Positions 1 through 7,929 of a DNA stretch of 42,435 nucleotides are shown in pieces. This DNA comes from Magnetococcales bacterium (GTDB lineage Bacteria > Pseudomonadota > Magnetococcia > Magnetococcales > JADFYX01). Below the pieces are notes generated by a model. It had not been told where the DNA came from. It was given only the letters and a program-made list of their open reading frames with translations, and did not search any database. Location of the stretch: assembly GCA_015232405.1 (NCBI GenBank), contig JADFZS010000040.1, forward strand, positions 1 through 42,435. The letters run 5' to 3'. The position numbers and the translations under genes were made by a program. How positions within the stretch are numbered: position 1 is the stretch's first letter; each line of letters begins with the position of its first letter.

Positions 1-292
1 TCTATTCGACTTTTGATCCGGTGGAAGCGCACCGTCTAACGAAGATGTTGGAGTTTCACTACACACCGAAACATGCCAGTTGGTTGAACATGGCGGAAAT
101 TGAGATTTCGGCCCTTCAACAGCAATGCTTGGATCGGAGAATACCAGATGCCGAGACGTTGAAGAGAGAAATCAATGCCTGGCAACGGGATCGTAACTAC
201 CGACAGGTGAAAGTGAACTGGCAATTCACGACCGAGAAAGCACGAGTCAAGCTGGTTCGTTTTTATGATTTATAATCAGTGTGGTCATGTAC
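1..292 (+). mobile_element. IS630-family insertion sequence, right end
   Basis: Right-hand remnant of an IS630-type element that begins outside the window. It carries the C-terminal part of the transposase, then about 16 bases of non-coding end up to the flank starting TAGGTTAAA. IS630 elements are known to insert at TA, favouring CTAG, and the flank here reads CTAGGTT, so the junction is placed at that TA. The left end and both terminal inverted repeats cannot be checked from this window, so the exact boundary is inferred. Confidence 0.6.
3..275 (+). CDS. IS630-family transposase, C-terminal part (cut by window edge)
   Basis: DDE-type transposase C-terminus that catalyses cut-and-paste transposition of IS630 elements. 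The open frame enters from the left edge (YSTFDPVEAHRL), so the gene starts upstream. The family hallmark HYTPKHASWLNMAEIEISAL is present; the glutamate in NMAE is the third acidic residue of the DDE triad. The C-terminal tail with WQRDRN and WQFTTEKAR is also typical of the family. The two catalytic aspartates lie outside the window, so whether the copy is intact cannot be said. It ends in TAA 16 bases before the proposed IS boundary. Confidence 0.85.
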   Translation, partial: YSTFDPVEAHRLTKMLEFHYTPKHASWLNMAEIEISALQQQCLDRRIPDAETLKREINAWQRDRNYRQVKVNWQFTTEKARVKLVRFYDL

Positions 293-301
293 TAGGTTAA
301 A
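292..301 (+). repeat. Short CTAGGTTAAA remnant of the dispersed palindromic element
   Basis: The ten bases CTAGGTTAAA also occur in the copies near 17.9 and 18.1 kb. Here they directly abut the proposed IS630 end and lie just upstream of the MFS start. It may be half of a repeat copy interrupted by the insertion. The match is short, so it could be chance. Confidence 0.35.
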
Positions 302-311
302 GGTTATAAAA

Positions 312-1472
312 TTGAAAAAAGTTGAGCAAATTATCATGGCAGGGTTTGTTGTTAATCTTGTTAGTATGGGTGTGGCTCGTTTTGCATATACCCCACTTTT
401 ACCTGCGATGTTGTCTGATGGTTTAAACCTTGATGGGGCAGGAATGATAGCTTCGTTAAACTATGTTGGCTATCTTGTTGGTGCTGTACTGTCAATAACA
501 GTTAGCTCTGTTTTGGCGCAAAAATGGATGTTTCGTATAGGCATGATACTCTGTCTGTTAACCACATTTCTTATGGCATGGGGTGATTCTATTGTTATCT
601 GGAGTGCGGTACGGTTTTTTGCCGGGCTTGGTTCTGCTATTACCATGATTGTGGGTTCAGCAATAGTCTTGAAACTTCTTGTAAAACATAATGAAGCTAA
701 AAAAGTACCTATCCAATTTGCTGGTGTTGGCTTGGGTATAGCAGTTAGTGGGGCTGTTGCAATGTTGCTGGTTTTTGACGGAGATTGGCGTTTAGGTTGG
801 ATAAGTTTGGGGTTGTTTAGTTTAATTGTTACCCCTTATGCAATGTGGGTTATCGAACATAACAGTGTTGAAACATCATCGATTAACAATACAAATTCAA
901 ATGTAAACAATAAGTTGCCAATGTTTGTTTGGTTTTTATGTGCCGCATATTTTTGTGAAGGCATTGGCTATGTGGTGAGTGGCACTTTTCTTCCCACCAT
1001 TATTGAAAAAATTCCCGGTTTACAAGGTACAGGCTACTCTATCTGGATAGTTGTAGGTTTGGCTGCTGCTCCTTCATGTCTGTTCTGGGCTAAAATGGCC
1101 CATAAATTGGGAGATGTGGAGGCAATAATGGTAGCTCTGCTGGTGCAAGCTGTCGGGGTTATCATACCTGTTTTTGCCGACTCTGCTTTTTTAAATATCT
1201 TAGGGGCTTTTCTCTATGGGGGAACCTTCTTGGGTATTGTCTCCATGACACTCTCATTTGGTGGTCGGTTGGGATCTGCCAACCCAGCCCAAACCATGGG
1301 GATTCTTACCGTAGCTTTTGGAGTAGGGCAGGTAATAGGCCCCATCTATGCCACAGCTCTTACCAACTGGCAAAACAGTTATGACGCCGCACTTATCGTA
1401 ACCGTGGCTATAATTTTGCTGGGTTGGACCATCTTGATGATGGGTAAAAGATCACTGCTAGTCAATTATTGA
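312..1472 (+). CDS. YbfB/YjiJ-family MFS transporter
   Basis: Inner-membrane transporter of the major facilitator superfamily, about 386 residues with around 12 hydrophobic segments. The N-terminal motif GVARFAYTPLLPAML is characteristic of the YbfB/YjiJ (UPF0226-like) branch, whose substrate is generally unknown. The reading frame is open back to a GTG at 279, but that start would lie in the insertion sequence end. A TTG at 312 has AAAGG eight bases upstream and gives the usual short N-terminus before the first membrane segment; an ATG at 336 is the other candidate. The IS630 end is immediately upstream, so the native promoter may have been replaced. The family call is firm; the start codon is less so. 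Confidence 0.8.
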   Translation: MKKVEQIIMAGFVVNLVSMGVARFAYTPLLPAMLSDGLNLDGAGMIASLNYVGYLVGAVLSITVSSVLAQKWMFRIGMILCLLTTFLMAWGDSIVIWSAVRFFAGLGSAITMIVGSAIVLKLLVKHNEAKKVPIQFAGVGLGIAVSGAVAMLLVFDGDWRLGWISLGLFSLIVTPYAMWVIEHNSVETSSINNTNSNVNNKLPMFVWFLCAAYFCEGIGYVVSGTFLPTIIEKIPGLQGTGYSIWIVVGLAAAPSCLFWAKMAHKLGDVEAIMVALLVQAVGVIIPVFADSAFLNILGAFLYGGTFLGIVSMTLSFGGRLGSANPAQTMGILTVAFGVGQVIGPIYATALTNWQNSYDAALIVTVAIILLGWTILMMGKRSLLVNY

Positions 1473-1781
1473 AAGCTAGAAAAGAGAAAACAGCCCACCC
1501 TCATGTATCAATTTATTGCTCTGTTACAGATGAAAAACCAACAGTAGGTAATAAAAATTATCAATGAAACCATTTATGATAGTTATGTGTCCAAAAAAAC
1601 AATAGACAAACCGTATAGGTTCCTTTAATCTCTCAACTGCTGCGAAAAAAGCTAAAGAAAACACGTAGTTATATTTTTCAATAGGTTTATAAGAGAGGCA
1701 TTAAATAGAGTTGCTTTTTTGCAAAATGTGATATTTTGCGAAAAAAAAACTGGTCAATTGTATTTATTTTAGGAGAATTTC
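1473..1781 (+). other. Intergenic stretch before dctP
   Basis: About 310 non-coding, AT-rich bases between the MFS gene and dctP. No open frame of note. It contains the 7-bp palindrome at 1721-1739 flanked by T and A runs, and the ribosome binding site TAGGAGAATTTC just before dctP. No convincing -35/-10 pair was picked out. Confidence 0.5.
1715..1749. promoter_or_regulatory. Palindrome GCAAAAT-N5-ATTTTGC upstream of dctP
   Basis: GCAAAAT (1721-1727) and ATTTTGC (1733-1739) pair perfectly around the loop GTGAT, flanked by six T on the left and nine A on the right. It lies about 35 bases before the dctP start. It could be an operator for the TRAP operon or a two-way terminator for the MFS gene; the sequence alone does not decide. 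Confidence 0.5.
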
Positions 1782-2804
1782 ATGAAAACGAATCATAAAG
1801 TTTTGACCCTGGGTTTGGGTCTGTTTTTGTTAACGGGATTTGGCAATGTTCAAAAGGCAGCAGCTGAATATGTCATCAAGTTTTCACACGTTGTTTCACC
1901 ACAAACACCTAAGGGCAAGGCTGCAGATATTTTTGCTAAATTGGTCAATGAACGTATGGCTGGTAAGGTCAAGGTAATAGTTTTCCCTAACTCCCAGCTT
2001 TACAATGATAACAAGGTCATGGAGGCCATGCGTCTAAGTGACAGCAAGACCACAGGTATTATGGCTGCACCCAGCCTATCCAAGTTTGTGAAGTTCTCCC
2101 GTACCATGCAGGCTTTTGATCTACCATTTCTTTTTAATGATATTACCGATGTTCACAAGCTAGCTGACTCAAAGCTTGTTCATAAAATGACCAAACCCAT
2201 GGAGAGAAAGGGCATTAAAGCTCTCTCTTTTTGGGATAACGGTATGAAGGTTTTCTCCGTTAATGGAGATAAACCATTAACCAAGGTTCCTGGGGATTTT
2301 CGTGGTAACAAGTTCCGTATCCAAAGTTCCGATGTTCATGCAGCAATGATTAATGCTCTTGGTGGCACTCCACAAAAGCTATCGTTTAAAGAGGTTTACA
2401 CATCCCTAGCCCAAGGTGTTGTGGATGGTCAAGAGAATGCTTGGTCCAACGTGTACTCTAAAAAATTCTTTGAGGTGCAAGATTACATCACAGTCTCCAA
2501 CCACTCCTATCTTGGTTATCTAGTCGTTGTTAGTAAATCTTTCTGGAACAACCTACCAGATGATATCCGCACTGAGTTGACAGCTATCATGAAAATGGCA
2601 ACAGCCGCCAACCGTCGTTTTGCTGCTCAGGCCGACTCCGAAGATCGTAAAAAAATTGAGATGGCAGGTAAGGCTAAAGTGGTTGAACTCTCCGCAGCTG
2701 ATAGAGCCCAGTGGGTAAAAGCAACTGCTAAAGTTGAAGATAAATTCCGCCGTCAAATTGGTGGCAAGATTCTTGATGATATCCACAAATTGCTCGGACA
2801 TTAA
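1782..2804 (+). CDS. dctP: TRAP transporter substrate-binding protein, DctP type
   Basis: Periplasmic solute receptor of a tripartite ATP-independent transporter, most likely for C4-dicarboxylates such as malate, fumarate or succinate. It has 340 residues. A Sec signal peptide (about residues 1-28, cleavage near QKAAA-E) is followed by the mature DctP fold. The conserved ligand-carboxylate arginine is in GNKFRIQ (R179), and the signature QGVVDGQEN is at 211-219, followed by NHSYLGY, as in characterised DctP proteins. The start is backed by AGGAG seven bases upstream. It is the first gene of dctPQM; a weak hairpin follows it, fitting the usual excess of receptor over permease. Ligand class is inferred from motif similarity. 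Confidence 0.93.
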   Translation: MKTNHKVLTLGLGLFLLTGFGNVQKAAAEYVIKFSHVVSPQTPKGKAADIFAKLVNERMAGKVKVIVFPNSQLYNDNKVMEAMRLSDSKTTGIMAAPSLSKFVKFSRTMQAFDLPFLFNDITDVHKLADSKLVHKMTKPMERKGIKALSFWDNGMKVFSVNGDKPLTKVPGDFRGNKFRIQSSDVHAAMINALGGTPQKLSFKEVYTSLAQGVVDGQENAWSNVYSKKFFEVQDYITVSNHSYLGYLVVVSKSFWNNLPDDIRTELTAIMKMATAANRRFAAQADSEDRKKIEMAGKAKVVELSAADRAQWVKATAKVEDKFRRQIGGKILDDIHKLLGH

Positions 2805-2827
2805 CATCCTTTATTTATCATTATTTT

Positions 2828-2955
2828 TTACGAGCATCGGGTAGTGATTGTTGATACAACCAGGTGCTGGGTTTTATCTTAAGTTACCAATGTTGCGTAT
2901 TTATTGTTTGTACCGTCATGTTATTTTGAAGGGACTTTTATTTACGTGCTCGTAA
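2828..2955 (+). promoter_or_regulatory. Attenuator-like structures between dctP and dctQ
   Basis: The 169-base dctP-dctQ gap holds a small hairpin (AACCAG, loop GTG, CTGGGTT with one bulged G, then TTTT; 2858-2875). It also holds a perfect 9-base inverted repeat, TTACGAGCA at 2828-2836 and TGCTCGTAA at 2947-2955, that would enclose it. Both fit partial termination or mRNA stabilisation giving more DctP than DctQM. Function is inferred. Confidence 0.45.
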
Positions 2956-2973
2956 TTTATTGGAGTGTAATAG

Positions 2974-3492
2974 ATGCTGGATAGAATAATAGATACCAGT
3001 GAAAAAATTATCATAACAGTTGGGTTGGCTTCCGCCACCTTGTTGCTGTTTGCAAATGTGGTTGCCAGATATGCTTTTGATAGTGGATTTACCTGGGTGC
3101 TAGAGGCAGTTCAATACCTGTTTGCCTGGGTTGTGCTAGTTGGTGCAGCCTATGGAACCAAAGAGGGTGTTCATCTGGGAATTGATATTATGGTGGAAAA
3201 ATTCTCCCCAGAAAATCAAAGAAGAATCACCCTTTTGGCTCTTGCCTGTAGCCTTGGTTTTGTTGTTACGGTGTTGATCCTCTCTATCCGCTATACCATT
3301 AAAATTTATGAGTGGGGCGACCTCTCTTTGGATCTGCAAATTCCCCAGTGGATACCATATCTCGCAATTCCATTTGGTTTGACCTTGATGACCTACCATA
3401 TGGTGCATGTGGGCATAAAACTCTGGAAAGGTGAAATTACCCGCATCCACAAAAAAGAGGCGGATGACTACGTTGGGGAGATCCAAGAATGA
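2974..3492 (+). CDS. dctQ: TRAP transporter small permease, DctQ type
   Basis: Small inner-membrane subunit of the TRAP transporter, 172 residues with four predicted membrane segments. The motif FTWVLEAVQYLFAWVVLVGA after the first segment is typical of DctQ, including the glutamate in WVLE. It assembles with DctM to form the sodium-driven permease that receives ligand from DctP. GGAG lies upstream of the ATG with suitable spacing. Its stop overlaps the dctM start as ATGA, so the two are probably translationally coupled. Family call is firm. Confidence 0.9.
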   Translation: MLDRIIDTSEKIIITVGLASATLLLFANVVARYAFDSGFTWVLEAVQYLFAWVVLVGAAYGTKEGVHLGIDIMVEKFSPENQRRITLLALACSLGFVVTVLILSIRYTIKIYEWGDLSLDLQIPQWIPYLAIPFGLTLMTYHMVHVGIKLWKGEITRIHKKEADDYVGEIQE

Positions 3493-4766
3493 GCACCCTG
3501 ATACTATTTATTGGTTTGATTTTTTTGTTGTTGATCGGGGTTCCCATCGCCATTAGTCTGGGTTTTTCCAGCATGGTTTATACTTGGGTCCATACCGATG
3601 ATCCCATTATCATCATAGCCCAAAAGCTCTTTGATACCATGGAGCACACAACCCTTTTGGCGATTCCATTTTTTATCCTCTCCTCACATTTTCTGACCAC
3701 TGGTGGTGTTTCCCAAAGGCTTATTGAATTTGCCAAGGCGATGGTTGGTTGGATGAATGGTGGTCTGGCTATTGCTGGTGTTGTGGCGTGTTTGTTATTT
3801 GCTGCTATTTCCGGCTCTTCACCTGCTACTGTTGTTGCTATTGGCTCTATCATGATTCCCGGTATGATACAGGCAGGATACAGCAAAGAGTTTGCGGTGG
3901 GTGTTATTGCCACCTCTGGTAGTTTGGGTATTCTTATTCCACCTTCTATACCGATGATCGTCTATGCAGATGCTGTTGAAGAGTCAGTTGGTAAAATGTT
4001 TATTGCTGGTATTCTTCCTGGCCTGTTGATGGGCTCTTTCCTGGTTTTTGCTACATGGTTTGCTGCTCGTAAAATGAATATGCCTAGAGAGCCTTTTCAA
4101 GGTTTTGCCCATCTGTTTAAAACCTTCAGAGAGGCCTTTTGGGGGCTGTTGCTGATTTTCATCGTTGTTGGTGGTATTTATGGTGGTGTCTTCACACCCA
4201 CAGAGGCAGCAGCAGTTGCAGCGGTATATTCGGCCTTTATAGCTCTGTTTGTCCATCATGATATGGAAATATCGGATGTGCCCCATGTCCTCCTGGATTC
4301 CGCCAAGATGACCGCTGTTTTGCTGTTTATCATCGCTTGTGCCATGATTTTTGCCCATGTTTTAACCGAAGAGCAAATACCGCAAAATCTTGCGCAAACC
4401 GTTATGGAGGGTAATCCAAGCCCTTGGATGTTCCTGTTGATGGTTAATGTCATATTGTGGTTTGCTGGTGACTTTATGGAACCATCGGCTATTTTATTGA
4501 TTCTGGCTCCTCTGTTCCATCCTATTGCCGTCAATCTTGGTATCGACCCGATTCATCTTGGTATCATTATGACCACAAATATGGAGGTGGGTATGATAAC
4601 TCCACCGGTGGGTCTTAATCTTTATGTTGCCGCAGGTCTATCTGGTATGAGTCTCGGTGCAGTTACCAGAGCTGCACTACCATGGATGGGTGTGCTGATA
4701 GCTGCTTTGGTGGTCATTACCTATGTACCTTGGTTGAGCCTTGTGTTGGTGGACAAGCTTTTTTAG
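3489..4766 (+). CDS. dctM: TRAP transporter large permease, DctM type
   Basis: Large inner-membrane subunit that carries the transport path of the TRAP system. Its 425 residues are standard length, with about 11-12 hydrophobic segments. Typical DctM sequences are seen: GVPIAISLGFSS near the N-terminus, AAISGSSPATVVAIGSIMIP in the middle, and GVFTPTEAAAVAAVYS and MEVGMITPPVGLNLYVA towards the C-terminus. It overlaps dctQ by four bases and is followed by a strong terminator at 4891, marking the operon end. Confidence 0.94.
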   Translation: MSTLILFIGLIFLLLIGVPIAISLGFSSMVYTWVHTDDPIIIIAQKLFDTMEHTTLLAIPFFILSSHFLTTGGVSQRLIEFAKAMVGWMNGGLAIAGVVACLLFAAISGSSPATVVAIGSIMIPGMIQAGYSKEFAVGVIATSGSLGILIPPSIPMIVYADAVEESVGKMFIAGILPGLLMGSFLVFATWFAARKMNMPREPFQGFAHLFKTFREAFWGLLLIFIVVGGIYGGVFTPTEAAAVAAVYSAFIALFVHHDMEISDVPHVLLDSAKMTAVLLFIIACAMIFAHVLTEEQIPQNLAQTVMEGNPSPWMFLLMVNVILWFAGDFMEPSAILLILAPLFHPIAVNLGIDPIHLGIIMTTNMEVGMITPPVGLNLYVAAGLSGMSLGAVTRAALPWMGVLIAALVVITYVPWLSLVLVDKLF

Positions 4767-4890
4767 ATAGGATGATTGTCGAACGCTATCCAAAATCGTA
4801 GTGGGGATCAACTCAATACCTCTTGATATAACCAGCTTTTGATTGTGTTTGATTTTAGACATTTTAAAAGTTTAACCTTAAAATTTTGTT

Positions 4891-4935
4891 AAAATCTATC
4901 GGAACAATATTGCACTGTTATTCCGATAGATTTTT
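4891..4935 (+). terminator. Rho-independent terminator of dctPQM
   Basis: AAAATCTATCGGAA (4891-4904) pairs perfectly with TTCCGATAGATTTT (4921-4934) around a 16-base loop, and the right arm runs into a T run. This 14-bp stem follows dctM and precedes the por operon in the same direction. Confidence 0.85.
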
Positions 4936-4984
4936 GCGAGTTTAATGATAAGAAAATTTAATACACATATTTGTTCTGTTTTGT

Positions 4985-5011
4985 TATACAATGTAAATGA
5001 GAGTCATTATA
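4985..5011 (+). promoter_or_regulatory. Candidate promoter with Fur-box-like site for the por operon
   Basis: TATACA (4985-4990) resembles a -10 element, with no good -35 seen. Immediately after it, GTAAATGAGAGTCATTATA (4993-5011) matches the 19-base Fur consensus GATAATGATAATCATTATC at 14 positions by eye. Iron control of an operon encoding many 4Fe-4S clusters would make sense, but this is a by-eye match, not a scored one. Confidence 0.45.
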
Positions 5012-5077
5012 AACAAGATTGTCATTTAGAATTATACTTAAATTTTTCACTTTTCAACTACCTAGGAAATTCCTGAT

Positions 5078-5653
5078 ATGTTTCAGATACGCTTTCACGG
5101 TCGAGGTGGACAGGGCGTGGTAACAGCGGCAGAAATGCTCTCTGTTGCTGCTTTTTTGGAGGGCAAATATGCCCAAGCTTTTCCAAGTTTTGGTTCAGAG
5201 AGAATGGGTGCGCCAGTCATTTCTTATTGTCGAATCGACACCAAGGAGATTCGCTTACGTGAACCAATTGGAGAACCTGATGCGGTAATTATTCAAGATC
5301 CAACCTTATTAAATTCTGTCGATGTTTTTGCAGGAATAAAGGAAGATCGCTATCTGCTTTTTAACTCCAAACAGAGTTATCAAGAGCTTGGTATCGCAGA
5401 CTTTATTTTAAATTTTATTCCTGAGCGGGTGGGATGTGTACCTGCAACAGAGCTGGCTTTAGAACATGTGGGAAGGCCAGTACCAAATGCGGCACTACTG
5501 GGAGGTTTGGCTGCGATAACCGGAATTATTCAGGTGGATTCTGTGGTGCGGGCTGTCCGGGAAAAATTTAGTGGGCCGGTGGCAGAGGCTAATATTGTTG
5601 TGGTTAATGAGGCTTTTAATATGACTAAAAAGCTGTTGAACGGCGGAGGGTAG
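5078..5653 (+). CDS. porG: 2-oxoacid:ferredoxin oxidoreductase, gamma subunit
   Basis: Gamma subunit of a multi-subunit pyruvate (or related 2-oxoacid):ferredoxin oxidoreductase, which makes acyl-CoA and CO2 from a 2-oxoacid and CoA while reducing ferredoxin. It has 191 residues. The family start FHGRGGQGVVTAAEML and the following FPSFGSERMGAPV are clear. First gene of a four-gene operon; the alpha subunit follows after three bases. A Fur-box-like site lies upstream. Pyruvate is the most common substrate for this arrangement, but 2-oxoisovalerate or 2-oxoglutarate cannot be excluded, so the gene symbol is by family. Confidence 0.88.
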   Translation: MFQIRFHGRGGQGVVTAAEMLSVAAFLEGKYAQAFPSFGSERMGAPVISYCRIDTKEIRLREPIGEPDAVIIQDPTLLNSVDVFAGIKEDRYLLFNSKQSYQELGIADFILNFIPERVGCVPATELALEHVGRPVPNAALLGGLAAITGIIQVDSVVRAVREKFSGPVAEANIVVVNEAFNMTKKLLNGGG

Positions 5654-5656
5654 GAG

Positions 5657-6904
5657 ATGCTGAAGCAGATAGAGGGTTCACAAGCAGTTGCTGAGACTAT
5701 TGGACTATGTCGGCCAGAGGTAATCTGTGCCTATCCCATCACCCCACAGACCCACATTGTTGAAGGGTTGGGGGCTTTGGTGCGCAAAGGGACAATAACC
5801 AACTGCGAATATATAAATGTAGAGTCGGAGTTTGCTGCTCTGAGTGTTGCCATAGGTGCGTCCGCTGGTGGAGCACGCAGTTATACCGCCACCGCCAGCC
5901 AGGGTCTTCTGTTTATGGCGGAGGCGGTCTACAACGCTTCGGGGTTGGGCCTGCCCATAGTAATGACCATTGGCAACCGGGCGATTGGTGCTCCCATTAA
6001 TATTTGGAATGACCATTCAGACAGTATGTCAATGCGGGATTCCGGTTGGATTCAACTCTATGCGGAGACCAACCAAGAGGCCATGGATCTGCATATACAG
6101 GCATTTCGTATTGCTGAGGAGGTTGGCTGTCCGGTTATGGTCTGTATGGATGGCTTTATTTTGACCCACGCTTATGAAAGGGTGGATCTACCCAGACAAG
6201 AACAGGTGGACGCTTTTTTACCTCCTTACGAACCCATGCAGGTGCTAGATCCTTCTGACCCGGTTTCAATAGGGGCCATGGTGGGACCAGAGGCTTTTGC
6301 CGAGGTGCGTTATCTGGCCCACTATAAACAGATGCGCGCTTTGGAAAGAATACCTGAAATAAGTGCTGAATTCAGAGATAGGTTTGGTAGAGATTCCGGT
6401 GGGTTGGTACACACCTATAAAACAGAAGATGCCGACACCATTGTAGTTGCCCTGGGGTCGGTAAACGGCACAATAAAAGATGTTGTAGACGAAATGCGCT
6501 TGGATGGCAAAACAATTGGCTCATTGAGTATCTGCTCCTTCCGCCCCTTTCCTCTGGAGCGATTACGGGAAGTTTTAAGCCCGGCAAAACAGATAATCGT
6601 CATTGAAAAAAATCTTGCAGTGGGTATGGGTGGAATTCTATCTGCCAATATTCGCATGGCCTTAAGGGGGTTGGTACAACCTGTTACCACCTGTATAGCT
6701 GGGCTGGGTGGCAGACCTATCACCAAAAAGTCACTGCATGAGATGTTTGAAAAAACCATGGCTGATGAGATAGAGGACACCCATTTTCTGGACCTGGATT
6801 GGGAGATTATTCGCCGTGAGCTAGACCGGGAGAAAGCCGACCGGAGATCGGGGCCAATTGCCGAAAATATTTTAAAAGATATCGGAAAACGTCTGGAGGA
6901 GTAG
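5657..6904 (+). CDS. porA: 2-oxoacid:ferredoxin oxidoreductase, alpha subunit
   Basis: Alpha subunit, carrying the pyrimidine-binding half of the thiamine diphosphate site and the C-terminal transketolase-like domain. It has 415 residues, normal for the family. ICAYPITPQTHIVEGL near residue 23, ESEFAALSVAIGASAGGARS near 55 and TATASQGL are hallmark stretches; a C-terminal domain begins around residue 255 with TIVVALGSVNGT. GGAG just precedes the ATG. It lies between the gamma and beta genes in one operon. Confidence 0.9.
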   Translation: MLKQIEGSQAVAETIGLCRPEVICAYPITPQTHIVEGLGALVRKGTITNCEYINVESEFAALSVAIGASAGGARSYTATASQGLLFMAEAVYNASGLGLPIVMTIGNRAIGAPINIWNDHSDSMSMRDSGWIQLYAETNQEAMDLHIQAFRIAEEVGCPVMVCMDGFILTHAYERVDLPRQEQVDAFLPPYEPMQVLDPSDPVSIGAMVGPEAFAEVRYLAHYKQMRALERIPEISAEFRDRFGRDSGGLVHTYKTEDADTIVVALGSVNGTIKDVVDEMRLDGKTIGSLSICSFRPFPLERLREVLSPAKQIIVIEKNLAVGMGGILSANIRMALRGLVQPVTTCIAGLGGRPITKKSLHEMFEKTMADEIEDTHFLDLDWEIIRRELDREKADRRSGPIAENILKDIGKRLEE

Positions 6905-6918
6905 TTAGGAGATTATTT

Positions 6919-7929
6919 ATGGGACAGGAACAGAAAGTTAAGTTCTATCAAAAAGGTACTTATACAGTCGGTAATCGACTGCTAAACGTAAAAGAGAGAT
7001 CGGTACAAGCCAGTATGGACCGTAGCAACTCCCTCACCTGTGGGCATCGGGCCTGTCAGGGGTGTGGTGAAGCTTTGGGAGCGCGTTATGCAATTGATGC
7101 TGCCATGCGGGCTTCGCGAAATCAGGTGATAGCGGTAAATGCAACAGGTTGTCTTGAGGTTTTTACCACACCATATCCAGAGACATCATGGCAGATGCCA
7201 TGGCTGCATTCACTTTTTGGTAACGCTGCTGCAGTGGCAACCGGGGTCGCCGCTGCCATGCGGGTAAAAGGGCGCACCGAGGTACGTACCATTGCCCAGG
7301 GTGGTGATGGTGGAACCACAGATATCGGTTTTGGTTGTCTGTCTGGTATGTTTGAGCGTAACGATGATGTTCTATATATCTGTTATGACAATGAGGGCTA
7401 TATGAATACCGGGGTGCAGCGTTCAAGTGCGACCCCTCCCACGGCTCGCACTGCCACCACCCCGGTTGTGGGACCAGAACCGGGAAATGTGTTTGGTACT
7501 GGTAAAAATATGCCCATGCTTGCAATGGCCCATAAAATACCCTATGTGGCAACTGCAAATGTTGCTGCTCTTCATGATTTAGAAGCAAAAGTTACCAAGG
7601 CCATGCACATAAAAGGGGCCAGATATATCCATATTTTTGTCCCCTGTCCTTTGGGTTGGGGTTCAAAACCCGAAGAGACAATTCATGTGGCACGTTTGGC
7701 TATTAAATGCGGTATTTTTCCACTTTTTGAGGCCGAATATGGCAAAGTAACCAGTACTGTTCCCATTCGTGAGCAGATTCCGGTTGATGACTACCTCAAA
7801 ATCCAAAAACGTTTTTCCCATCTATTTAAAAAAGGTAGGGAGGAGCGGGAGAAAATTGCTGCCATACAGGCTATGGCAGATGAAAATATTGAATATTTCA
7901 ACTTATTGAATAAGGAGGGTGGCTCATGA
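6919..7929 (+). CDS. porB: 2-oxoacid:ferredoxin oxidoreductase, beta subunit
   Basis: Beta subunit that binds the diphosphate and magnesium of thiamine diphosphate and a 4Fe-4S cluster. It has 336 residues. Cluster cysteines are seen in CGHRACQGCG (C46 and C49), ATGCLE (C78) and IKCGIFPLFE near the C-terminus. The thiamine motif is GGDGGTTDIGFG (about 128-139), followed by YDNEGYMNTGVQ. A GGAG ribosome site precedes it. Its stop overlaps the next start as ATGA, indicating coupling with the flavoprotein gene. Confidence 0.92.
   Translation: MGQEQKVKFYQKGTYTVGNRLLNVKERSVQASMDRSNSLTCGHRACQGCGEALGARYAIDAAMRASRNQVIAVNATGCLEVFTTPYPETSWQMPWLHSLFGNAAAVATGVAAAMRVKGRTEVRTIAQGGDGGTTDIGFGCLSGMFERNDDVLYICYDNEGYMNTGVQRSSATPPTARTATTPVVGPEPGNVFGTGKNMPMLAMAHKIPYVATANVAALHDLEAKVTKAMHIKGARYIHIFVPCPLGWGSKPEETIHVARLAIKCGIFPLFEAEYGKVTSTVPIREQIPVDDYLKIQKRFSHLFKKGREEREKIAAIQAMADENIEYFNLLNKEGGS

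Noticed and set aside
5060-5075. CTAGGAAATTCCT before porG as another repeat copy
   Set aside because: Only CTAGG is shared with the dispersed element; the rest differs and includes the ribosome site.
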